A DNA stretch of 64,000 nucleotides from Litchfieldella qijiaojingensis. GTDB taxonomy: Bacteria; Pseudomonadota; Gammaproteobacteria; Pseudomonadales; Halomonadaceae. Of the stretch, positions 47,797 to 57,292 are shown piece after piece. The first letter of the stretch is position 1, and every line of letters begins with the position of its first letter. The notes below the pieces were generated by a model that did no database searches, was not told the origin of the DNA, and saw only the letters and a list, made by a program, of their open reading frames with translations. A program made the translations under genes and the position numbers. The DNA is taken from assembly GCF_014651875.1 (NCBI RefSeq), contig NZ_BMXS01000011.1, positions 699-64,698 of the forward strand, in the 5' to 3' direction.

Positions 47797-47818
47797 GCCC
47801 CGGGGTTCACCCCGGGGC
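47797..47818. terminator. Hairpin after hflC
   Basis: GCCCCGGGG (47797-47805) pairs with CCCCGGGGC (47810-47818) around a TTCA tetraloop, 13 bases after the hflC stop. There is no T-run. It precedes the stronger terminator at 47840. Confidence 0.5.
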
Positions 47819-47839
47819 CAAACATGATAAACTCCATCA

Positions 47840-47862
47840 ACCGGGCGTGGCCCGGTTTTTTT
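47840..47862 (+). terminator. Rho-independent terminator after hflC
   Basis: ACCGGGC (47840-47846) pairs with GCCCGGT (47850-47856) and is followed directly by a T7 run. It is the clearest intrinsic terminator in the window. It lies 12 bases before the hisZ start, so hisZ may be controlled by readthrough. Confidence 0.85.
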
Positions 47863-47873
47863 GTGGAGGAAAT

Positions 47874-49055
47874 ATGACCATCGCTGACCGCTGGTTACTC
47901 CCCGATGGCATGGACGAAGTGCTACCGCCCCAGGCGGCACGCATGGAAGAGCTGCGCCGAGCGCTGCTCGACCACTATCACCGCTGGGGATATGACCAGG
48001 TCATGCCGCCTCCGGTGGAGTTTCTCGATTCGCTGCTGACCGGTACTGGCACCGATCTCGAACTGCAGACGTTCAAGCTCACCGACCAGCTCACCGGTCG
48101 CTTGATGGGCGTCAGCGCCGACGTGACACCGCAGGTGGCGCGCATGGATGCCCATTCGCTGAAGCGCCAAGGACCGGTACGGCTTTGTTACTGCACGACC
48201 GTGTTGCGCGCAAAGGCCGACCAGTATCAAGGTGGGCGAAGTCCGGTCCAGGTAGGGGTCGAGCTGTTCGGACATGCCGGTCAGCAGGCCGACCTGGAGA
48301 TACTGCACTTGGCCCTGTCGAGTCTGATGGTCGCCGGTGCGCAGGAAATTCACCTGGCATTGGGACAGATCGGCATCTATCGCAGCCTGGTCCAGGCGGC
48401 CGAGCTCGATCCCGAGCAGGAACGCGCTATATTTGACGCCTTGGAACTGAAGTCTCCCGGTGAATTGTCTCTCCGCGTCGCCGAAGGTGTGCAGGATCCG
48501 GGACTGGCCGAGATGTTTCGCGCCTTGGTCGAGTTGCATGGCGGAGAAGACGTGTTGACGAGGGCTCGCGAGGTCTTTGCCGAGGCTCCCGCCGCGGTAG
48601 GTGCCGCCCTGGATCAGTTGGAGGCGTTGAGCGCTGGTGTGAAGGCTGCCTATCCCGAGGTCGAGCTCTATTATGACCTGGCCGAGCTGCGCGGCTATCA
48701 GTACCACACCGGGATGATGTTCGCCGCCTATGTGCCAGGCTATGGGCAGGCACTGGCCAAGGGGGGGCGCTATGATGATACCGGGCGTGCCTTTGGGCGT
48801 GCCCGACCGGCCACAGGGTTTTCCATGGATCTCAAGCTATTGGCTTCGCTGTCTGTGGAAGAGCCGTCCTGCGATGGGATTTGGGCGCCCTTTGACGAGG
48901 CGCCGGAGTTGGCCGAAACGGTGGCTTCGCTGCGCGGTGCCGGCGAGCGGGTGGTGCAGGCTTTGCCGGGACAGCGCACTGGCCCGAAAGAACACCGCTG
49001 CAATCGCCGCCTCGTTCAGCAGGAGGGGCAGTGGCGCGTGGTGTCCCTGGAATGA
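47874..49055 (+). CDS. hisZ: ATP phosphoribosyltransferase regulatory subunit HisZ
   Basis: This 393-residue paralogue of histidyl-tRNA synthetase lacks aminoacylation activity. It partners the short form of HisG in the first step of histidine synthesis. Class II synthetase-like segments are PPPVEFLDSLL, ADVTPQVARMDAH and the TGMMFAAYVPGYGQALAKGGRYD stretch. GGAGGAA precedes the ATG at 47874. It is followed by purA, the usual hflKC-hisZ-purA order in pseudomonads and halomonads. Confidence 0.94.
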   Translation: MTIADRWLLPDGMDEVLPPQAARMEELRRALLDHYHRWGYDQVMPPPVEFLDSLLTGTGTDLELQTFKLTDQLTGRLMGVSADVTPQVARMDAHSLKRQGPVRLCYCTTVLRAKADQYQGGRSPVQVGVELFGHAGQQADLEILHLALSSLMVAGAQEIHLALGQIGIYRSLVQAAELDPEQERAIFDALELKSPGELSLRVAEGVQDPGLAEMFRALVELHGGEDVLTRAREVFAEAPAAVGAALDQLEALSAGVKAAYPEVELYYDLAELRGYQYHTGMMFAAYVPGYGQALAKGGRYDDTGRAFGRARPATGFSMDLKLLASLSVEEPSCDGIWAPFDEAPELAETVASLRGAGERVVQALPGQRTGPKEHRCNRRLVQQEGQWRVVSLE

Positions 49056-50450
<1,395 letters not shown>

Positions 50451-50473
50451 CGGGACCTGAGGAACCACTTGCA

Positions 50474-50505
50474 CGAGCCGGCGTAACGCCGGCTCGTTCG
50501 TTTGT
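50474..50505. terminator. Terminator between purA and the Sel1-repeat gene
   Basis: ACGAGCCGGCG (50474-50484) pairs perfectly with CGCCGGCTCGT (50488-50498) around a TAA loop, followed by TCGTTTG. It lies between convergent genes and could serve purA; the tail is only moderately T-rich. Confidence 0.7.
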
Positions 50506-50515
50506 GCCGCTGATC

Positions 50516-53290
50516 TCAAGAGCCGGGAGAAGCGACTGCCACTTCACTGGCGGCTTTCACGGCACTATCGTCGGTGAGCAACTGTCGCAGGGTCTGTAGG
50601 GCGAGTTGGCTCTCGCCCTGGATGACGTCATCCAACCACAACAGGGCCTGTTCGCGGTTGGCGCTCTCCAGGCCGTTGGCCGACAGGTAGGCCTCGGCGA
50701 GTGCCAGGCGCGCACTGGAATGACCCTGAGTCGCGGCCTGGAAAAGATAGTCGGCCCCCTGCTGACGGTTGGGCTCCAGGATCTCTCCTCGTAGATATTC
50801 ACGTCCCAAGGTGGCCTGGGCGCTGGCATCGCCCTGTTCGGCGGCATCACGCAGCAGTTGATGGCCACGTTCGATATCTTGGGCGATGGCACCCTCGCCG
50901 CGAAGCAGGGCTCGCCCCAGGCTGGCCCTTGAGGACAGGTTGCCGGCTTCGCTGGCTTGGGTGAACCAACGTTCGGCCTGCTCGGCGTCCTGGGGTACGC
51001 CGTTGCCTTCTTGATAGGCCTGGCCGAGCAGGTGAGCGGCATGAGGGTTGCCGGCCTCGGCGGCGCCAACCAAATAGTCGAGCCCCTGCTCCACGTTCCG
51101 CTCGACGTGCTCACCCGTCAGGTATGCCTCGCCGAGCGTCAGTTTCGCTCCTTCATGGCCGTTGGCGGCGGCTTGTTGCAGCAGTGTCAGGCCGCGTTCA
51201 GGATTTGCTGCCGTCAGGCGGCCCTCGAGCAGTATCTCGCCGAGATCGGCGCGAGCCCCGGCATGTCCGTCGGCGACGGCGGCTTCCAGGTAATCGACTG
51301 CCTGGGCGGGGTTGGGGCCTTCCAGATACAGACGGCCAAGGCTGGCGGATGCCCCGGCATGTCCTTCGCGATGGGCCCGTTCCAGCCAGATCCTGGCCTG
51401 TTCAGGATTGCGCTCGACACCGGCGCCCTCCAGATAGGCGCGTCCCAGGTCGGCCATGGCGGCCGTGTCGCCATCTTCGGCGGCTTCGGCCAGGGCTCGG
51501 ATATCGCCACGGGCGCCTTGTTCGCGCTGGGTGCGTGTCAGAGCCTCCCGCGCCGAAGGGTGACCGGCCTGGTCGGCTCTTTCCAGCCAGAACTGCGATT
51601 CGGCCAGGTCCTGGGGCACCCCCTTGCCTTCGCGGTAGGCGCGCCCCAGCACGACCATGGCATAGCTGTCACCCTGGCGGGCGGCTTCTTCGAGCAAGGC
51701 CAATCCCTGAGAAGGGTGTTGCTCGAGCAGTGGGCCATCGAGATAGGCTTCGCCAAGTACGGTCATGGCAGTGATATCGCCGGCCTCCACCGCTTTTTGC
51801 AGTAGCGCTTCGGCTTGTGTCGGTTCGTAAGCCAGAACTTCGCCCTCGAGATAGGCTTCGCCGAGTTCGCGCATGGCCGATGTTTGCCCCTGGTCAGCGG
51901 CTTGTTGCAGAAGGTCCACGGCGCGAACCGGGTCGGAAGAGATACCGCGGCCTTCCAGGTAGACACTGCCCAGTTGTGCCGTCGCATAGGGATGGCCGAG
52001 CTCATGACCGCGCTGCAGATAGTCGATGGCCAGCAGGGGTTGGGTCGGTATGTGCTCGCCACTGAGGTAGACCTCGCCCAGCGCTGCTAGAGCCAGTGCG
52101 TCATCCTGTTGAGCCGCTTGCTCGAGCAGGGCGATGCCGCGCTGAGGGTTGGTAGGGAGTAGCGATTCGCTATCCAGGTAGGCCCGGCCTAAGGTTGTCA
52201 TTGCCTCGGCGGAGCCCTCAGAGACAGCCGTCTGCAGCCATTGTTCGGCCCGAATGGGGTCGGGGCGTACGTTGCCTTCGCCGAGCAAGGCCTTACCCAG
52301 CAGGGCCATGGCTTCGATATCGCCGTTGTTGGCGGCCCGTTTCAGCAGATCGAGGCCGCGTTGCGGGTCGTTGGAGGTCAGCAGAGCGCGTCCAGCGTCG
52401 CGAATCGCCGCAGGGTCGCCGGCCTCGGCGGCATGAAGCAACCAGCGCAGTTGACGTTCCGGCTGGTGGCCGAGCAAGCCATCCTCGGCGTAGAGCCGTG
52501 CCAGGTCCCTCATGGCGTCCACGTCGCCTTTTGCGGCTTGTTCTGCCATGGCGTTGGCATAATGCTGCGCATAGGTATTGGCGCGTGCGGGGTCTTCTGT
52601 CAGCCAGCCACCCGGTTGGTACCCTTTGGCAAGTTCGAGCAGGGGGCGAGTATGTCCCTGCTCCGCAGCCTGCTGGTAGAGTTTGGCGGCCAGTTCCGGG
52701 TCAGCATTGACGTTGTCGCCACCGGTCACCAACAGATCGGCGAGCATCAGCTTGGCATCGCGATCGACTTGCTCATCGACTGCTTGACGAAGCAGGTGAT
52801 AGGCCAGCACGTCGTTGCGTTCCACACCGTCGCCTTCCCGAAATAGCTTGGCCAGGTTCAGGGAGGCATGTCCCCGGATCGAGGAGGGCTGACTGATGGC
52901 TTTGCTATAGAGCCTCGCTGCCTCGCGGGTATTGCGCTCGACTCCCTGACCATTCTCGTAGAGTTTGGCCATTTCATAGTAGGCGGGAGGATTGTTGCCC
53001 CAGGCCATCGCCGATTCCAGCCGTTCAATGGCTTCCGCATAGTTGCCGGCCTCGATGGCCCCCTGGGCTCTGTTCACGCTATCCCAGTCTATTTTGGGGG
53101 ACAGGCCGTCAGCGAACCACGCCTGATATTGGCTGGGGACGGGGACGGTGGCATGTTTCCCCTCGGGCTGTCCTCCGGATTGCCCTCCTGTGGCGCAGCC
53201 GCCGAGCCAGAGCAGCAGCGTGGCGGTCACCAACCATCCTCGGTATGACCCAACACGCAGTGTGGAGATCGCGGTTTTCGATGTGTTCAT
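50516..53290 (-). CDS. Long Sel1-repeat lipoprotein, AlgK-like
   Basis: This 924-residue protein has a lipoprotein signal (LLLWLGGC, lipidated Cys at residue 32). It is then built almost wholly of about 20 Sel1-like (TPR-related) repeats of roughly 36 residues, each with an A.LG.AYL.G core. The position after the polymerase genes matches AlgK, the outer-membrane lipoprotein that assists polymer export in alginate systems, but AlgK is about half as long. The ATG at 53290 gives the signal peptide and is preceded by AAGG; the ATG at 53353 would add an unrelated tail. Last gene of the cluster. Confidence 0.82.
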   Translation of the reverse strand: MNTSKTAISTLRVGSYRGWLVTATLLLWLGGCATGGQSGGQPEGKHATVPVPSQYQAWFADGLSPKIDWDSVNRAQGAIEAGNYAEAIERLESAMAWGNNPPAYYEMAKLYENGQGVERNTREAARLYSKAISQPSSIRGHASLNLAKLFREGDGVERNDVLAYHLLRQAVDEQVDRDAKLMLADLLVTGGDNVNADPELAAKLYQQAAEQGHTRPLLELAKGYQPGGWLTEDPARANTYAQHYANAMAEQAAKGDVDAMRDLARLYAEDGLLGHQPERQLRWLLHAAEAGDPAAIRDAGRALLTSNDPQRGLDLLKRAANNGDIEAMALLGKALLGEGNVRPDPIRAEQWLQTAVSEGSAEAMTTLGRAYLDSESLLPTNPQRGIALLEQAAQQDDALALAALGEVYLSGEHIPTQPLLAIDYLQRGHELGHPYATAQLGSVYLEGRGISSDPVRAVDLLQQAADQGQTSAMRELGEAYLEGEVLAYEPTQAEALLQKAVEAGDITAMTVLGEAYLDGPLLEQHPSQGLALLEEAARQGDSYAMVVLGRAYREGKGVPQDLAESQFWLERADQAGHPSAREALTRTQREQGARGDIRALAEAAEDGDTAAMADLGRAYLEGAGVERNPEQARIWLERAHREGHAGASASLGRLYLEGPNPAQAVDYLEAAVADGHAGARADLGEILLEGRLTAANPERGLTLLQQAAANGHEGAKLTLGEAYLTGEHVERNVEQGLDYLVGAAEAGNPHAAHLLGQAYQEGNGVPQDAEQAERWFTQASEAGNLSSRASLGRALLRGEGAIAQDIERGHQLLRDAAEQGDASAQATLGREYLRGEILEPNRQQGADYLFQAATQGHSSARLALAEAYLSANGLESANREQALLWLDDVIQGESQLALQTLRQLLTDDSAVKAASEVAVASPGS

Positions 53291-53352
53291 AGGTTTGCCT
53301 TGACGTGATTGAGATTTGGTCTCCGATATCGGTTCGGGGTCGTTACCTTCCA

Positions 53353-54600
53353 TCAGTTCGCGGAGATCCCCTCGAATGCGGCCGCCTCTTTTTTCTCCTC
53401 ATCCAGGACGACATGCTGCTGCACCTCGGGGTCCATGAAATACAGCGTTATGTAGCCGCCGGCGCTGCGGTTGTAGATTGGACGGTGCCTTTCCAGGAAG
53501 TCGGCGATTCGTGGATTGTCGAAGCGCGATTGATAGATCTCCATCCAGGAGAAGTACTGTTCGTCCTTGAGAAATCCCAAGTACTGCTCGCGGGGTGCCA
53601 TATCACCGAGCTGAGTCCGATCCGCGAGGATTTTCATGGCAAAGTCGACGGCATCGTGTATGGAGTGACCGTCGATTTGGAGGTTGAAGATGTCATAGCC
53701 TTGGCGGGCGATGACCTGCATGTTGGTGATCAGATACAGCAGTGCATAGTTCTGATAGTGCGTGGCACGGCGCCCGCGCTTCACTTCGAGTGGAAAAGCC
53801 CCTTCCTCGGTCATGTCGTGTAGGGCAGAGTAGATGGCGCTGACCCCGAAGCGGAACAGCTCATCGTCCTCGGTGAGAACACCTACCATGCTGGCGTAGA
53901 GCGCGCGCCGATAGAAATGGTTGTTGCAACAGCTGTTTTCTTCCAGACCAGGAATAGCGACATGCTTGTGCGATAGCCGATTGAGCCAATTCTCGATTCG
54001 TTCGCGCTCCTCTTGCATACCTTCGATGTCCGGGCGAATCATCGAATAGGCCATGGCTGCCGCGAAGATCATCGATTCGGTGGAGAACCAGGCCTGAGGC
54101 TGGCTCGTGTCGTAGAAGAAATCCATCAGGGCATCGTCTCTGGCCCAATGATCGAGAAAGCTGATCAGGCACTCGGCGTAATAGGGGTCATCACTGGCGA
54201 TATAGGCTCCGGCCAGCTCGGAGACGACATCCTCGAACTGGAATAGCGGTTCCGAAGCCAACTCCCACGCCTCTGGATTGGGGTAATAGCCGGGAATGCG
54301 CAGACGAGTGGTGATAGGAGGAATCTCCATCACTTGTCGACAGCTCGGCCCCTGCTTCAGCCGATCGAGTTCTTGCAGCAAGATGGAATTGTTGGTTTCA
54401 CGCAGCAGCGCCTTGCGCTCGTCGACATCGAAATAGGAAGCATCCGGTGCTGTCACCCGGTATTCGGAGAGATCCAGCTTTTCTCGTTCCTCCACGGACA
54501 TGGCATGGGCCGGTGACGCTGTGGCAAGCAGGCACCCCAGGCTCACCGCCAGTAAGAGGCGGAGACCGGTCGAGGAGGAAAATACGCCTGACAATCCCAT
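53353..54600 (-). CDS. PL5-family polysaccharide lyase (AlgL-like)
   Basis: This 415-residue periplasmic protein has a signal peptide ending ATASPAHA (about residue 33). It resembles the AlgL/A1-III alginate lyases of family PL5. The catalytic NNH appears in CCNNHFYRRAL, and KRGRRATHYQNY carries the Arg and Tyr at the same seven-residue spacing as the catalytic pair of characterised PL5 enzymes. Some PL5 lyases also cut polyglucuronate and hyaluronate. Such enzymes clear polymer that escapes into the periplasm. I chose the ATG at 54600 because GGAG lies 8 bases upstream; upstream in-frame ATGs have no site. Confidence 0.85.
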   Translation of the reverse strand: MGLSGVFSSSTGLRLLLAVSLGCLLATASPAHAMSVEEREKLDLSEYRVTAPDASYFDVDERKALLRETNNSILLQELDRLKQGPSCRQVMEIPPITTRLRIPGYYPNPEAWELASEPLFQFEDVVSELAGAYIASDDPYYAECLISFLDHWARDDALMDFFYDTSQPQAWFSTESMIFAAAMAYSMIRPDIEGMQEERERIENWLNRLSHKHVAIPGLEENSCCNNHFYRRALYASMVGVLTEDDELFRFGVSAIYSALHDMTEEGAFPLEVKRGRRATHYQNYALLYLITNMQVIARQGYDIFNLQIDGHSIHDAVDFAMKILADRTQLGDMAPREQYLGFLKDEQYFSWMEIYQSRFDNPRIADFLERHRPIYNRSAGGYITLYFMDPEVQQHVVLDEEKKEAAAFEGISAN

Positions 54601-54656
54601 GAGTGTCGCTCTCCTGTTTGGCGTCATGCAAAGGCGCCACGCAGCGTGGACGCGTA

Positions 54657-55571
54657 TCATTGAGTCGGTGCGTAGAAGCGGAATGCGGCGAAATCGACAC
54701 TCTGGTCTCGCGGCGTCCGCCATTCGGAACCATCACCGCCAAAGAAGGTGGAGAACATCAGGCCATCGATTCTGACGTCATCCGTCGTCCGATAGACAAT
54801 GCCGTTTTGTTCGAGAATCGGTTGGCCGTCGATCCACACCCGTGCCACACCGTCTTCCTGGCCGGGAGTATTGAGGATGACTTCCTGTTCGACGGTGACC
54901 CAGCGTCCCGGCGGGAAATGCCACAGTCCCCGCCCCACCGAGCTGCCATATTTGTCGTCCTGGTTGACCACGTATTCGTAGAGCTCCCCCTGACCATCCT
55001 CGCGCCACATGAAGCGCATCGAGAAACCGTTTTCACCATTGGCATTGGTCCCGCCACTGGGGGCTTCGCCACCATAGAGCCCCGGTAGCTTGCCACCCTT
55101 GACGAAATCGAAACCCGACTCGAAACGTACCCGGTATTGCAGGCATCCCCGGTCACTGGACATGAGAGCGGCTTCCTCGGCGTAGAAACCGGCGCCTCCC
55201 TTTTCGGTATCGCCAGGTGAAGAGGTACCTTCCGGGTAGTGCACCCGCAGGCCTGGCTCATTGAGGCCGGTGGCGCTGGGCGAGAGGATTTCCACATTCT
55301 CTTCGGTTCCCCAATCGCGCTTGGTGCCAAAGCCTTGGCGTACCGCGTCCTTGGGCGTTTCGCTGCCCATGGCCGGTGCCGGGTTGGCGACCAGCGGATA
55401 ACGCTGTGAGCAGGGCGCCTCTTGAGGCACGGTCAAGGAATCGTTGTCTATCGTGTCGGCTTGTACCGTGGTCCCGACCATTCCCACGATGGGGGCTGTC
55501 ACGAGCAGGGTAGCGACGGCCAGGCTCATGCGGGAACGCAATGACGATATCGCGAATGGCTGTCGGGGCAT
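54657..55571 (-). CDS. Exported jelly-roll polysaccharide lyase, PL14/PL20-like
   Basis: This 304-residue protein has a signal peptide ending TVQA (about residue 38) and a beta-rich body. The segment FDFVKGGKLPGLYGGEAPSGG resembles lyases of families PL14 and PL20, which include glucuronan lyases, and the MRFMWREDGQGELYEYV and GRGLWHFPPGRWVTVEQEV stretches fit that jelly-roll fold. I do not see the PL7 alginate-lyase signatures. The family assignment is from memory of motifs and needs a profile search. AAGGAG is well placed before the ATG at 55571. It lies between the copolymerase and PL5 genes. Confidence 0.7.
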   Translation of the reverse strand: MPRQPFAISSLRSRMSLAVATLLVTAPIVGMVGTTVQADTIDNDSLTVPQEAPCSQRYPLVANPAPAMGSETPKDAVRQGFGTKRDWGTEENVEILSPSATGLNEPGLRVHYPEGTSSPGDTEKGGAGFYAEEAALMSSDRGCLQYRVRFESGFDFVKGGKLPGLYGGEAPSGGTNANGENGFSMRFMWREDGQGELYEYVVNQDDKYGSSVGRGLWHFPPGRWVTVEQEVILNTPGQEDGVARVWIDGQPILEQNGIVYRTTDDVRIDGLMFSTFFGGDGSEWRTPRDQSVDFAAFRFYAPTQ

Positions 55572-55636
55572 GGGACTCTCCTTGACATGTTGCGGCGTGG
55601 TCTCGCCGCGAGTGTATTCTTGATCGGTACGAGGCA

Positions 55637-57256
55637 TCAGGCGCTCTCTGGCGAGTCGTCCAGGGCCGCCCGATATATTCTGTCGACGAACTGGATCACG
55701 GCGCGCGTGCCTTGCCATACCCACTCTGACGCCGCACTCAGCATCGGGGCTTCGGCGAAGCGTACGTCGACCGGCTGTCCAACGCTTTCGGCGGGCAAGG
55801 GAGTTTCCGGCTCCAGCAGGACACTAGCCACGTTCTCTTGCTGCCGCACCCAGCGAGGAAAGCCCGCACGCGGCTGTCGCTCGATATCCAGTGCCACGTT
55901 GCGCACTTGGGCCTGAATGGGCTCCGACGCATAGGGCAGGGCGATGTAGGCGATCTGATCGGGTTCGATACGGGCGATATCGCTCATATGCACCAGAGCC
56001 TCGACCAGCACATCGTCCTCTTCGGTGCGGATCAGCGTCATGATACGTTCGCTTTCGTTGATATAGGTGCCGTCGGCACTGCTCAGGGCCCAGGCCACCA
56101 GACAGTTGCAGGGGCTGGTGATGTCGTTCATCGCCATGCGTGCCTCAAGCGCGGTGATACGCGAGCTCTCATAGTCGCGTGCCGTTTCGAATTGTTCGAT
56201 ACGGGCTTGGGCGATCTCTGGGGATGCCGTCTCGAAGCTCACTGTGTCGCCGCTGGCGGGCTGGGTCGAGTTGACCAGGCTGACCTGCTCGGTACCCCCC
56301 GTTTCCAGGCTTTGCTGCAGGTTCTCTATCAACTGGCTGTTGTAGCGGAGCGAGGCCTGCGCCAGGATCAGCTCGGACTCCAGATCACTGTTGGTTACCG
56401 AGGTCAGATATTGATCGCGCTCGACCCAGTCGCCAGCTTCCAGGTCGTGCTTTTCCAGGATCCCGGAACCCGGTGCGCGAATGTCGATGCGTGGCGCGGT
56501 GACCGCGGCGAAGCTGGGTTCGATGAGCATGAAGTTGCGGTAAATCGTGGCCGCCGCCACCAAAGCCAGGATGCCGGCGGCGGTGAATAACGCGGCATAA
56601 CGTCCCCATGGCTTGGGAGGCCTGGAGGTAGGCGTGGGTTGGCGGCTTGCGGTATTGCGCTTGCGAGGTGTCTGGGGGTCCTCGCTGCCTACCAGGTTCT
56701 CGATGCTGGCGTGATGGCCACTCAGGTAGGCGCGGATCACGCGACGCAGCACCTCGCGCTGAGGCACTTCGATGGAGGTGATCTGGAAGGCGATCTTGAC
56801 GGCGCGGCCGTCATCCGTCGGGGCACTGCGGACACAACGGGCATCGAGGGGCACATTGAGCTCCGCCCCCCCGGCGTCCAGCAGCAGCGATACGGATACC
56901 GGTGTGTCGGGGGCAAGTGACGACTCCGCGTAGACGGCAAAGCCTCCCAAGGAGAAGTCGGCCCCGGTCAGAACGCTGCCGTCGGCAAACTTGACATGGA
57001 AGGGCGGAGATATGCGCACGTGGCGACGTTCGTCACGGCGCTCATGAAGCAATTTGTCATCAGGGCGCATTTTTTGAGAGTGCTCGTCGGCGGGCCGAGT
57101 CGTTCGCTTCTGTCGCTGCTCGGAGCCGGGCTCGAGATATGGTTCGTGATCCGAGCCGGACGTAGCATCAGGGGAGTGCGCCGAGGTACGGCGTCGCCCC
57201 CCCAAGGTGGGTTCGGTACGGTTGACGCCATCGATATCGGAATAATGGTCAGACAT
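55637..57256 (-). CDS. Alg44-like PilZ copolymerase/adaptor
   Basis: This 539-residue protein has a cytoplasmic PilZ domain with RRDERR (residues 73-78) and DFSLGG (100-105), the c-di-GMP contacts. One transmembrane helix (YAALFTAAGILALVAAATIY, about 225-245) follows. The periplasmic part resembles HlyD-type adaptors, with a lipoyl-like ITAPRIDIRAPGSGILEKHDLEAGDWVER segment. This is the layout of Alg44, which makes the Alg8 polymerase depend on c-di-GMP. The first 70 residues are charged and look disordered. It begins 37 bases after the polymerase gene. Confidence 0.88.
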   Translation of the reverse strand: MSDHYSDIDGVNRTEPTLGGRRRTSAHSPDATSGSDHEPYLEPGSEQRQKRTTRPADEHSQKMRPDDKLLHERRDERRHVRISPPFHVKFADGSVLTGADFSLGGFAVYAESSLAPDTPVSVSLLLDAGGAELNVPLDARCVRSAPTDDGRAVKIAFQITSIEVPQREVLRRVIRAYLSGHHASIENLVGSEDPQTPRKRNTASRQPTPTSRPPKPWGRYAALFTAAGILALVAAATIYRNFMLIEPSFAAVTAPRIDIRAPGSGILEKHDLEAGDWVERDQYLTSVTNSDLESELILAQASLRYNSQLIENLQQSLETGGTEQVSLVNSTQPASGDTVSFETASPEIAQARIEQFETARDYESSRITALEARMAMNDITSPCNCLVAWALSSADGTYINESERIMTLIRTEEDDVLVEALVHMSDIARIEPDQIAYIALPYASEPIQAQVRNVALDIERQPRAGFPRWVRQQENVASVLLEPETPLPAESVGQPVDVRFAEAPMLSAASEWVWQGTRAVIQFVDRIYRAALDDSPESA

Positions 57257-57292
57257 GAGTCCGCTTCTCCTTGCTTGAGGTGGCTGTGGGCG

